A stretch of 64,000 nt of DNA. Origin: Adineta vaga. Taxonomy: Eukaryota > Rotifera. The stretch lies in NCBI GenBank assembly GCA_021613535.1, contig CP075497.1, positions 5,270,001-5,334,000 of the forward strand. Direction: 5' to 3'. Below are positions 50,956-64,000 of this stretch, one piece after another. The translations under genes and the position numbers were made by a program. Below the pieces are notes generated by a model. That model worked only from the letters and a program-made list of their open reading frames with translations. It ran no database searches and was not told the origin of the DNA. Every line of letters starts with the position of its first letter. The first letter of the stretch is position 1.

Positions 50956-51263
50956 TTATTCTTGCTTCTTTTCAAGCACTTCTCGTCGAGCACGAGCAGT
51001 ACGATTCCAACCAATAATCTGTGGTCTAAAAATGAATCATTCATTTTATTTCATTTTCGTATCTTATTATTTTGAATCTGTATTTACCTTATATATTCTA
51101 ATGGTACTAATAAATAAAAACAAGCTGACCAAGTTGCAACAAGAAAAAAAGCAGTTGTTAATGAAACCGATCCACCCGAAGGAGCAAATATTCGTCGTGT
51201 TCGAACTTGTAGTGGTTTAACAGAAAATGGATCGTATCCTGGAGTCGATGATTGTGTATTCAT
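50956..51263 (-). CDS. Small one-pass membrane protein, cluster gene 2
   Basis: Two exons (51263-51088, 51025-50956) give 81 aa. A basic N-terminal part (VKPLQVRTRRIFAPSG) precedes one membrane segment (LTTAFFLVATWSACFYLLVP) and a basic helix (NRTARARREVLEKKQE). Its ATG overlaps the stop codon of the upstream small gene in a four-base ATGA. The frame is intact across the intron with exact codon sums. Product unknown; the topology is like small respiratory-complex subunits. Confidence 0.72.
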
Positions 51264-51529
51264 TCACTTGTTTTCTTTTCTTTATCGTCAACAACAGGTG
51301 GCGATAAATAAGGAATACGAACACCTAATAAATAACGACGACGATCAGATGGTGCAACTAATGCTGGACTAGAAAAACAAGAATAAATTCATTTATATAT
51401 ATATATATATATTTGTTGAAGAACGCACTTTTGTTGAATTGACCACCAAGATATATGAATACCAATTAAAAGAGCTGTGATAGTAACGATAGGTGAAAGA
51501 CGTGTTCTATAAAATTTCAAAAATCCCAT
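51260..51529 (-). CDS. Small one-pass membrane protein, cluster gene 1
   Basis: Two exons (51529-51429, 51368-51260) give 69 aa. It starts MGFLKFYRTRLS, followed by a membrane segment (PIVTITALLIGIHISWW) and a basic, proline-containing tail (SDRRRYLLGVRIPYLSPPV). The TGA stop overlaps the next start. It lies 178 bp after the TMA7 stop on the same strand. No family recognised. Confidence 0.7.
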
Positions 51530-51707
51530 TCAATCGAAAGACAAGAGCTTTATCTACAATATTAACAAGGTAGAGCACCAGAATCTTCTCAAATATTTAT
51601 TAGATGATGAGCAAAAAAAAGTGATTCACAATAGATGGAAAGAATTTTTAGTTTGATTATGTTCTTATTGTCAAGTCATGAAAAAAAGAAGAAGAAGTTA
51701 TCGAAGA

Positions 51708-51991
51708 TTATTTGCCCAACTTCATTGGACCTTTACCACCTGCTTTCTTCTTTGCTTCTAAAAACAAATAGAGAATATTAACAGTCGAAAAAGACTCTTT
51801 TCAATTACCCTCAAGTTTCTTTTGTTCTTCTCGTTGTTTTTCCTTAAATGCTTTATCATCATCATCCATTTCGCGATCTTCCTTTTTCGGATTTTTCCTA
51901 TAAAAATCAATATGAAATCATTTTAAAAGTAGAATTACAAACAAAAATTGATTTACAATGGTTTCAATTTTCCACCTTGACGTCCCGACAT
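51708..51991 (-). CDS. TMA7: Translation machinery-associated protein 7 (CCDC72)
   Basis: A tiny ribosome-associated protein conserved from yeast to human. Three exons (51991-51957, 51897-51809, 51757-51708) give 57 aa. It starts MSGRQGGKLKPL, then KNPKKEDREMDDDDKAF, KEKQREEQKKLEE, and ends GKGPMKLGK. This matches the SGREGGKKKPL...DEEDKAFKQKQ pattern of the family nearly block for block; the C-terminus is a few residues shorter than human (64 aa). It is the first gene of a possible four-gene minus-strand cluster and divergent from PP1. Confidence 0.93.
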
Positions 51992-52544
51992 TGTTTTGCG
52001 TTTGTTGTTTTTTCAAATAAAATGATGCAAAAGTTGGATATTGATGTCGTTCGTAAAAATGATTTGATGAATCATAGAATATTTTTATAAACCAATTGAT
52101 GAAAGGAGATTTTCATCCATTGCCCATCATCTGCAAAAATAAATTTACTTTAAAAAAAATTCCAACTTAAAATATAATTCCAACTATTTTCTTTTATTTT
52201 GTTCGATTTATATGACTAACAACGACATCTTCATCACTATTTTTCTTCTTTTCTCCCTCTATATAGATATCTATCATCATACCCTTCACGTACGCACGTC
52301 GACTATATAGCTGTGTGTAAACCTTTCTATCGTCATCCATCATTATTGCACATTTATTTCTTTTTCTTTTACCAATCGAGAGCTTTCATGTAATAAAAAT
52401 GCCTACAAAACGTTACCATAGTCTCCAATAAAAATAAACTCGTTGAGAATGAACGAAGAATACGAATCGAGTTGAAAAAAAAATGAAAAAAAAAAGATGT
52501 ATACAAAAGAACTTAGTAACGTTTATTTTTAATTTCTAGATTAC
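51992..52544. other. Divergent promoter region of TMA7 and PP1
   Basis: About 550 bp between two housekeeping genes transcribed away from each other, so it probably carries both promoters and 5' UTRs. A small frame at 51848-52090 overlaps TMA7 antisense and is a shadow. Confidence 0.55.
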
Positions 52545-54137
<1,593 letters not shown>

Positions 54138-56258
54138 TAAAACACTGATAAAAGAAGAAAATGATATTTGTTTATTTGTTCCTTTCATTGATTATGTATA
54201 TAGAAAAAACAAGCGAATTGGTAAAGTTTATTTTGCTCATATTCATTCGAATCATGTAATGATATTTTGATTGTCTCTCATACCGTAACTAAATATAAAC
54301 GAAAGAGAGAAAGAGAAATGATTAGTGAGCATAACTTGATTTATTTTATTCTTCAATAATGTCTATCTTCGATCGATAGCATTATCATTGTTATACTATT
54401 ATTATTATTTACCTCTATTCTCCCAGTGTCTGTTTTCTTTTTCTAGTATAATTCATATATAAAGAAAAGAATTGTTTTTCGACATCATTTATTGCGTTTT
54501 TGTGTCTTCTTTGTTTACCATATGTCTTGTTATCATTCATTTTTCTCAAAAAAATCTCGCTTCTTGATTTTTTTTTCTTGATTTAGAAAGTCATTTCAAT
54601 AAAAGACAAAAAAAAAGAAAAAATCTCATTCGAAATTTGTCAAAACATGAAAAGATATAATCGAAAAAAATAGAGAGACCTAGATTCATAGCAGCTTGAC
54701 ATTTAGCTTTCATCTGATGCAGTCAAAAAGCTCTCAGGAAACAGTTATAATTACCGTAGTAAACAATCTATCGTAAACATAATCTGAAGAGATACTTATA
54801 TTTAGAATAGCACTAGAACTAAATAGTTTATATCAGTTTTTTTTCTAGCATTACAAAACCAATTCGTTTAATTCACACGATATTTTGCTTGAAACAACTG
54901 AAGAATATATCGAAGAGAATTTTGATACATGTTATACCTTTTCAACTATAACTTTATTCCATTGATTTGACAAATTATAATTATATCCTTAATTTCCTTT
55001 ATGATATTCGAATGCTTATTTATAAGAATATAAACGAATCAAGATCTTAATTGCTATGATCATCCAAATGAAAAATCTTTCTTGTCCTACTGTCATGTGA
55101 TCGTTATAGAAATCAAATTTGAATTACTTTCGTATCATTAGATATTGAGTTCCGACTAATGATTTATCTCAATATTTGCAGATTGTCAAATGTACAGATG
55201 GAAGTCAATGACATCAATTGAAGGATATACGACAAGAAATATTCCGATGATATATGGCATTTATGTCAAAAATCTTTCTGATAAATGACAGTCATAAATA
55301 AACTAGATTGATTGAATCACATTGAATTTTAGGGATTATATAACGAATGTTTTTTGAGAAAATAAATAAAAATTCTTTTAAAGTAAGTAAGAATCCTTAT
55401 TTGAATGAATGTTCTAACTCTATAAAGCTTCCATTAGAATAACGAAATTGAAGCTATAATAATTTAAGTATCGAATGATGAAAGAAGACAAATATGAATC
55501 GAATAAATATGTTAATGTCAAAGAAAGCTATCATCTTCGATATGAATATATTTCGTAATGAAATTGAGCACTTTCACAAATTGAATTATCGATATAATTA
55601 TGAACAAACTTCACCATGACATTTGATAATTGTTTCCGAATGACAAGTCAAGTTCAAACAAATAAATACAAAAAAAAAGACTCATTGTTATATATATATA
55701 TATTTCTTTTTAAATTCAAAGAAGTCGTTTGCGATATTCTATAACATGACAAATAATCAAATATGTAATGTTTAATCTATATGATTAGAAAAAAAATCAA
55801 CAAACAAATTTTTACAAAAATACTCATGTACAAAGAACAAATCAGTTTGGATGATTTTTCTTCATGTATGTATGTGTATGTTTTTCTTAATAGATAATTC
55901 ACATTTTGTTAAAGCGAAGGACGTCTAAGAAGAAAAGAGAAGCACATGCATCAAACTACGCAAACAGCCCATACGCAACTAGATGAACATAAAAAACTGT
56001 TCGCAATTTTTGGTTTATGTGAACACAGAACAAGAGAGAGAGAGGAAAGGGAGAAGGAATGTTTGAAGAACTAGTGTATTAATATCAATCAATGATTGAA
56101 GACAACTTGATAGGTATCTGAGAGAGAAAGGAGGACAAAAACAAAAGAATTCTCTTTGAGATGTGTTAAAGAACGAAAGAAAGAGAGTGGAAGACAATTT
56201 TATTCACAGTGAATTTCTTAGTCTTTGTCTTTTTGATCTTGTTGATTGCGATGTTCAT
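54138..56258. other. Intergenic region between convergent genes
   Basis: About 2.1 kb of AT-rich sequence covering the 3' ends of PP1 and the adaptor gene, with short TA runs. The 54070-54270 frame is a shadow. I see no further gene. Confidence 0.55.
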
Positions 56259-58843
<2,585 letters not shown>

Positions 58844-60459
58844 CTATATGAAATAAAATAAATCAATATTAATATATAATTGAATCAATGAATATTTTAC
58901 TTGTTTTCTTTAGTGCAATGATATTTTACTTCTTAGTTCATTGGTAAGTAAATCTGAAATTGATGAAGTAAAGAAAAAAGAAAGTAAAAGATTATATACT
59001 GCGTCATTGTCCTTCAATTGTATATAGTGTGACCCAGTTACTTTTTTTTTGTTCGAAAGTAAGTAAATGTATATACGTAGATGTAGATGTATATATCCAT
59101 ACACATCTACGTACGTATGCATCAAGCAACAGCAGATGTCAAATGTCAACGAAAAGGATAAAGAGGCGCAAAAGAGGAGACAGACAAACGAACGAACGCC
59201 GGTATATATTCTACTCTGTTACCAAAGCGAAGAAAGAAAGTAAAAAGAGACATAGAAGAAAAGAAGAAAAAAATCAGAAGCAGTAACAAAAGCACTGGTT
59301 GGCGAGAGGTGAAGAACAAAATTCTCTTTCCTTAGAAAGTAGGAGAGAAGAGAAGAAAGAAGAGGGAGAGAGAGAGAGAGTTTTTCGCGCATGCATGCAT
59401 ATAATAACCAAACCAACAACGACCATGTTAATTCTTAATAGACTGGTCGAATGGTGAAGCAATCCATATACGAACGTTCATAGAGAGCGCTAGATGTTGA
59501 TCAGAACAAACAAATCACAGCTGGTATCCTTTGAAATGAATGAAAAAGAGAGGAGGAAAAGAATAGTTCTATTTCATAGGAGTATTTTTGTGATATATTT
59601 ATGGTATTGTCATTTATAAATCATGCGTAAGCGTCGAAGTAGTTTGTACATTCGAAGCTGACGTAATCGATCATCCGGATAAATGAATCGATAATGAGAA
59701 TATTTTATACGACATTATATGATGTGTTTTGTATTCATGATTGAATACATATAGTAACATATGCTTTGTAACATCTCAAAGTTGTGTAGTTCTCTCCTAG
59801 GTTAAATACTATGATTAGACACAGAGAACTAGCAATATGTTGATGACGATAATAGTTTGTCATATTGTCTTTACATCTATTCACCGTCATAGTGTATAAT
59901 TGAAATATGATGAGTGAACATATTTATTCAATTAAATGATTGATCAATACACTTACTAGACGATATTCGAATTTAATTATCTTTGACATTATTCTTCTCA
60001 ATATCATATTTAACACATAATAAAAAAACAACACTTCAACGGTTTATATGAAGAAATGATTGTACAGGAGAACATACACTTCATTCTCGTTAGTATTGCA
60101 TTTCTAATTCATAAGGTATGAATAATATAAATTTAATTCTTTAATCAATTTACTTCAGGTACATGATGTAGGTGCTGTCAAAAAAGAAAAGACCTAATCT
60201 TTATATAAGGATTTATTACATGCTTAAGTTATAAAATAAAATGTACGAAAGAGAGAGAGAAAGAGAGAGTGATGTGTAACAAGTACTTGAACTTGATCTG
60301 ATTATATCTCTTTTCTTTTCAGTTTTTTTTTCTTATGAAAATAATGAACTAAAAGTATCAATGATTTCTGTATGCAATGTTGTTTACTTGAAGAAAGAAA
60401 TACTTCCAATGTCTGGTAAAAAGATAGATATATATTGAGGAAAAAAAGCGAAGAGAAAA
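58844..60459. other. Upstream region of the SH3 adaptor
   Basis: It should contain the first exon and promoter of the adaptor. It holds a purine tract around 59215-59380 and a perfect 11-bp inverted repeat, TACGTAGATGT (59074-59084) and ACATCTACGTA (59103-59113), able to form a hairpin. Frames here are low-complexity. Confidence 0.5.
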
Positions 60460-62748
60460 TCACTGTTTTTCATAGTTTATTTTGATCACATTGATGTGCT
60501 CTAGTACCAGTAATCTGTAAAAACAAAAGAAAGAATGAGAAAATATTCATATTCATTAGATATTCTATTTACTTGTTTAAAGCATCTTTTTTTTTATCTG
60601 CGTGGTTGTTCGGCTCGGCATATTCATCAATATTCGCTATACAAACAAAATCAACTAATTCATACAAATTATACACTGATTAGCATACGTTCAGTAAAAG
60701 TTTCACTTGTCCATTTTGGCACGTCAAGATAATTTAATATTTTATAACCGTTTTCAGTCATGTTTTTATGTATTAATCGAAATTCCACGTTGAATTGATT
60801 TGTTCTTGATAATTCAGTAGTTGTACTGTTACGACTATTACCTATAACATTTGCAGTTAATTCTAAGTTTTGTTTTATGTAAATTTTTTTATTACTAATC
60901 TGTATTGGTTCAACTAGTTGCTCAACATCAGCTCCTTCTTCTGAAATGTGAGATATTTGTTTAGCAACAATGAGATTTGCTCTAAAAATATAAGTCATAT
61001 TTTCGTTTAACAAAAAGTTGTCTAGAAAGTTTACCGAAAACATATGGGTCGAATATTCTCAATCGTGGAATCATAGTATATATCAGAGAGATGAAAAGAG
61101 TAAATATAATTTAGTCTTTCGTTGTTAACCAATGCAGCATCGAGTACTTTGCTACCAATCTTAAGCATGTCGAGTAATTCTTCCGGAAGCTATATGTTTG
61201 TATCAAATGTTATTATTTAATACTGATATTTCTCTAAAATACAAACCTGAATAATGAAATTCAGTTCACATTGATTTTTATCATTCCAATGAATGATACA
61301 ATCCTTTGGGTTTACACATTTAATTATCGTTTGAGCACGGTTCATTCGTAATTCTTTTGTGAGAGCCGAAACTAATGAGACATCGAAACAATCATTTACA
61401 TATGAAATCGATTTGTCATTACCTGAGCCAAGACAATTTGAAAAGAGAACATAATCATGTTCACCACCTGCGTTTATATTTATAGGGTTTTTCTCATTCG
61501 TCGCAAAGAACTGAATAGCAAGCCGTGGTTGATTAAGAGAATATTTATCTGCAAAAATAGTGGAACCTTCTACTTTGATATCATACTTCTCATCTGTCAA
61601 AAATAATAGAAATGAATCTATGTTTTACGTAAAGAAATCTTCATACCTGATGGATAATATTTAATTTTATTCCATTTTTCTCCGTCTATTTCGACTTCTT
61701 CAATGTTATTTCTTTGTTTTTGTACGAACAAACAACCAAGACTAATGTATTTTCAAAATATAATGTTTTTTTTAATTGTCTTGTAATCACAAAGAAACTC
61801 ACTTAATTTTATGCCAGCTATTATCAAGTTGTTGTTCAAATTTTATATGAAGACGCAATTTATCAGTACATTTCTTCTTTTGATTAAATTTAAATAAACT
61901 ATAATGATAATTATGGTGATTGCTGCTAATCATTGCCAATTCGATGTCAAACTCATCAGGCAAATCACCATACTAAAATATCTAACGTGTTTAACTAATA
62001 CTGATATTATTATAAATACATACTACTACTAAAACGGGTGGATTCCCAAAACAATCTTTCAGATCAGTATGTCGATCATTACGTGAATCTATGTAATAAG
62101 CCAATGGAAATAGGAAGCCAACAAAAATCTGATTAACTAGTGAGAAAATAATAATGTGTTTCTGATATCTAAAAAAATACATGTGATTTTACTCGCTGTC
62201 CTTGGATGATCAACAGTTGCTGATCTTTGTTTTGCTTGATGATCATTATTGAAATCTAATATTGGTCTCTTTCTTTTATTGTTCGATGGTATATTTTCTT
62301 CAAATCGATTTCCTATAATGTGAAGTGAAAATAAGTTAATTTGTCTATTTACAAGCAATAGATAAACATACCATATGTATTAGCAATCGTACTACTAGCT
62401 GTTGCAAATGTACCTGAAAATATACAGATTCATAAGAGTGAGATCAGTTATTATCATTCTTACTCTGAAAAGTTGCAGTTGTAATTGCAAGTGGTTCAGG
62501 TGCAGTTTTGAACCATGATTCATCAGATGGTTGTTCATTCGAAATTTCTTCTTCATTAAATAATTCCGAACTTATAGACGGAACTGATGAAAAGTCCTGT
62601 TGTGTTGTTACATTGCGTTGATGCTGATCACCTTTTAGATAAATAAATAAATAAATAAACGTATCGCAAATCATCAAACTAGTAATCTATTCGACTGTAC
62701 ACTTACAAACATCTTTCGTAGAATTAGCCCTAAAATAGAATAATATAC
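60460..62748 (-). CDS. Unrecognised multi-exon protein (partial model)
   Basis: About a dozen short exons read on the minus strand. Order: a Ser/Thr/Glu-rich part (SSVPSISSELFNEEEISNEQ, ESWFKTAPEPLA); a basic patch NNKRKRP that could be a nuclear signal; NQIFVGFLFPLAYYIDSRND; KDCFGNPPVLVVYGDLPDEF; a beta-rich stretch (KKKCTDKLRLHIKFEQQLDN, EVEIDGEKWNKI, RLAIQFFATNEKNP); SFHLSDIYYDSTIENIRP; RANLIVAKQISHI; and an end reading NKLLVLEHINVIKINYEKQ with TGA at 60462-60460. Phases join well from about 62.4 kb down, but I could not place the start codon. I recognise no domain; a DNA-binding beta-sandwich protein is only a guess from composition. Confidence applies to the gene's existence. Confidence 0.6.
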
Positions 62749-63297
62749 GCAATATAATAATGAATGATATACGTAGCAGTGCTTACATATACGTATCTCA
62801 ATATTGAGTTAGAACTTAAAATGAAGCTAAATACAGAAGACATTAGCTTAGCTTACTAAAATGCAAATACATTGGATTGGATTGAAATTTGGAAAAAAAC
62901 CGTCAGATCTTACAATGAAGAAATTGATTTGCTGTACGATAGTTATTACTCATGAGAGCTCTCAATCGATGGCGCCAGTAGAGGCCTCAATACGTTGAGC
63001 ATATAACAGAATTTTTAATTTGTTTTTCAAAAGTTTACAAATAATATCAAGCATGAAAATGAAATATAATTTATTGACTTGAAATCTTAGTAAAAAGGTG
63101 ATCAATGATTACCGACACTAAGATAATTATGTTATTGAATACATGAAAACACGTGTTAGCTATTTTTGCTTACTTGTAAGAATATTGATACTAAAGGTAA
63201 AGAGTATTGAATAGTTTCACGAGAAATAATTTTTAAAAAGATCTAAATTCGTTTGACAATATATTTATTGAATCGAAAATACATGTAATTAAAAATA
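62749..63297. other. Region between two minus-strand genes
   Basis: Probably holds the 5' end of the unrecognised gene; a candidate ATG exon at about 62848-62790 does not fit the next exon's phase. No other signal seen. Confidence 0.45.
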
Positions 63298-63871
63298 TCA
63301 AAAGCGTTGATGTAAAACAGGATGAGTACTATGCTGTTTGATTAACCACCATATCTGACTAACAACGACACCCAAAGTTATTAAACCAACTAGACTGAAA
63401 CCAACGATAAGTAGTGTTAATGCTGGTCGTTCACTAGGTTTTACCCATTGAACCTTTTCGATGTTAGTTCGATCATAAAAGCATGTATAACTGCTATTAA
63501 CCTATATAAAAACAATAAAGATGATAACAAATTTATTTGTTACAGAAAATATTTACTTGAATTTGTAATAAACGTGGTATTTCATCGATATGAATCACAC
63601 TAGATATATATGCTCCATTAGCAATTTGATACTGAACTGCAAAATGTTCAGTATAGCATGTAGATGGATGACATCCATCACAGTTGCAATCATAGGAAAG
63701 TTTTTCGTCGGAAATATTTGAAACAAAACAAATTGTATTTGTATATACTCGTTGTTGATCTCGAATAACTCGTAGACGATGTGCACCGACTGCTCCAACA
63801 ATTAAAGCTGCTACAAAGACGATAGCAGCACATCCCAAGATGAACAAAGCACGAAGTGAGTGCAGAAACAT
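63298..63871 (-). CDS. Two-pass membrane protein with Cys-rich loop (BK-channel beta-like topology)
   Basis: Two exons (63871-63557, 63501-63298) give 172 aa. TM1 (LFILGCAAIVFVAALIVGAV) sits near the N-terminus, TM2 (LTLLIVGFSLVGLITLGVVV) near the C-terminus, and between them lies an extracellular loop with NISD and NSSY glycosylation sites and cysteines in CNCDGCHPSTC and SYTCFYD. The layout, loop size and CFYD before TM2 resemble beta subunits of calcium-activated potassium channels, but the likeness is weak and may be only topological. The start is the first ATG; a basic RLRVIRDQQR follows TM1. Confidence 0.75.
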
Positions 63872-64000
63872 GTGTTAAGTAAAGTGTGTGTGTGTATGTA
63901 TGTATGGTAACAATGAGTATATTCTTTTGATTAACTACTAAATGATACAAAGCAGATTAGATATCTCGTTACGCTTGAAAGGATATGCACGTAGCGATCA
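63872..64000. other. Window end
   Basis: Upstream flank of the last gene, with a GT/TA repeat. Nothing else supported. Confidence 0.4.

Overview
The window is nuclear DNA from a small-genome animal: AT-rich, with compact genes split by many short introns (mostly about 45-80 bp, GT..AG with a T-rich acceptor), tight intergenic spaces and no prokaryotic signals. The gene set (twitchin, FEZ/UNC-76, acid sphingomyelinase, RAB39, nucleobindin, PP1, CIN85/CD2AP, Kunitz and antistasin-like inhibitors, a rhodopsin-class GPCR) is metazoan. A bdelloid rotifer such as Rotaria or Adineta is my best guess. It rests on base composition, intron size, gene density and a bacterial-type domain inside a secreted animal protein; no species marker proves it.

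Layout. 0.2-2.6 kb (-): acid sphingomyelinase. 3.9-6.3 kb (+): FEZ/UNC-76. 6.8-7.7 kb (+): a small membrane protein with one thrombospondin type 1 repeat. 9.5-30.1 kb (+): a giant twitchin gene with about 23 Ig and 15 Fn3 domains, a kinase, five C-terminal Ig domains and a PEVK-like linker. One of its introns carries a U5 snRNA gene on the opposite strand. 32.4-33.3 kb (+): RAB39. 33.7-37.5 kb (-): a 12-exon, probably GPI-anchored extracellular protein. 39.9-40.1 kb (-): a U3 snoRNA gene. 40.5-42.6 kb (-): two tandem secreted antistasin/Kunitz inhibitors, one with an extra YbaY-like domain. 43.4-45.1 kb (+): nucleobindin. 45.4-46.4 kb (-): intronless arginase. 47.0-48.4 kb (-): GPCR. 50.6-52.0 kb (-): TMA7 followed by three tiny membrane-protein genes packed like an operon. 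52.5-54.1 kb (+): PP1 catalytic subunit. 56.3-58.8 kb (-): CIN85/CD2AP adaptor. 60.5-62.7 kb (-): an unrecognised multi-exon gene. 63.3-63.9 kb (-): a two-pass membrane protein.

Most striking: (1) the U5 and U3 genes share a near-identical promoter element (TACTATGCAATWTWTGC) about 45 bp upstream of each RNA 5' end, a candidate proximal sequence element (PSE) of this lineage. (2) Three small one-pass membrane proteins sit in a row; the first two reading frames overlap by four bases (ATGA) and the third begins 11 bases after the second stops. (3) A YbaY-type domain, best known from bacterial lipoproteins, fills a single phase 1-1 exon of one protease-inhibitor gene and is absent from its tandem copy.

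Exon boundaries were worked out by hand from splice signals and reading frame. For most genes the exon sums are exact multiples of three, which supports the models. The twitchin, CIN85 and 60-63 kb genes were not resolved to every exon.
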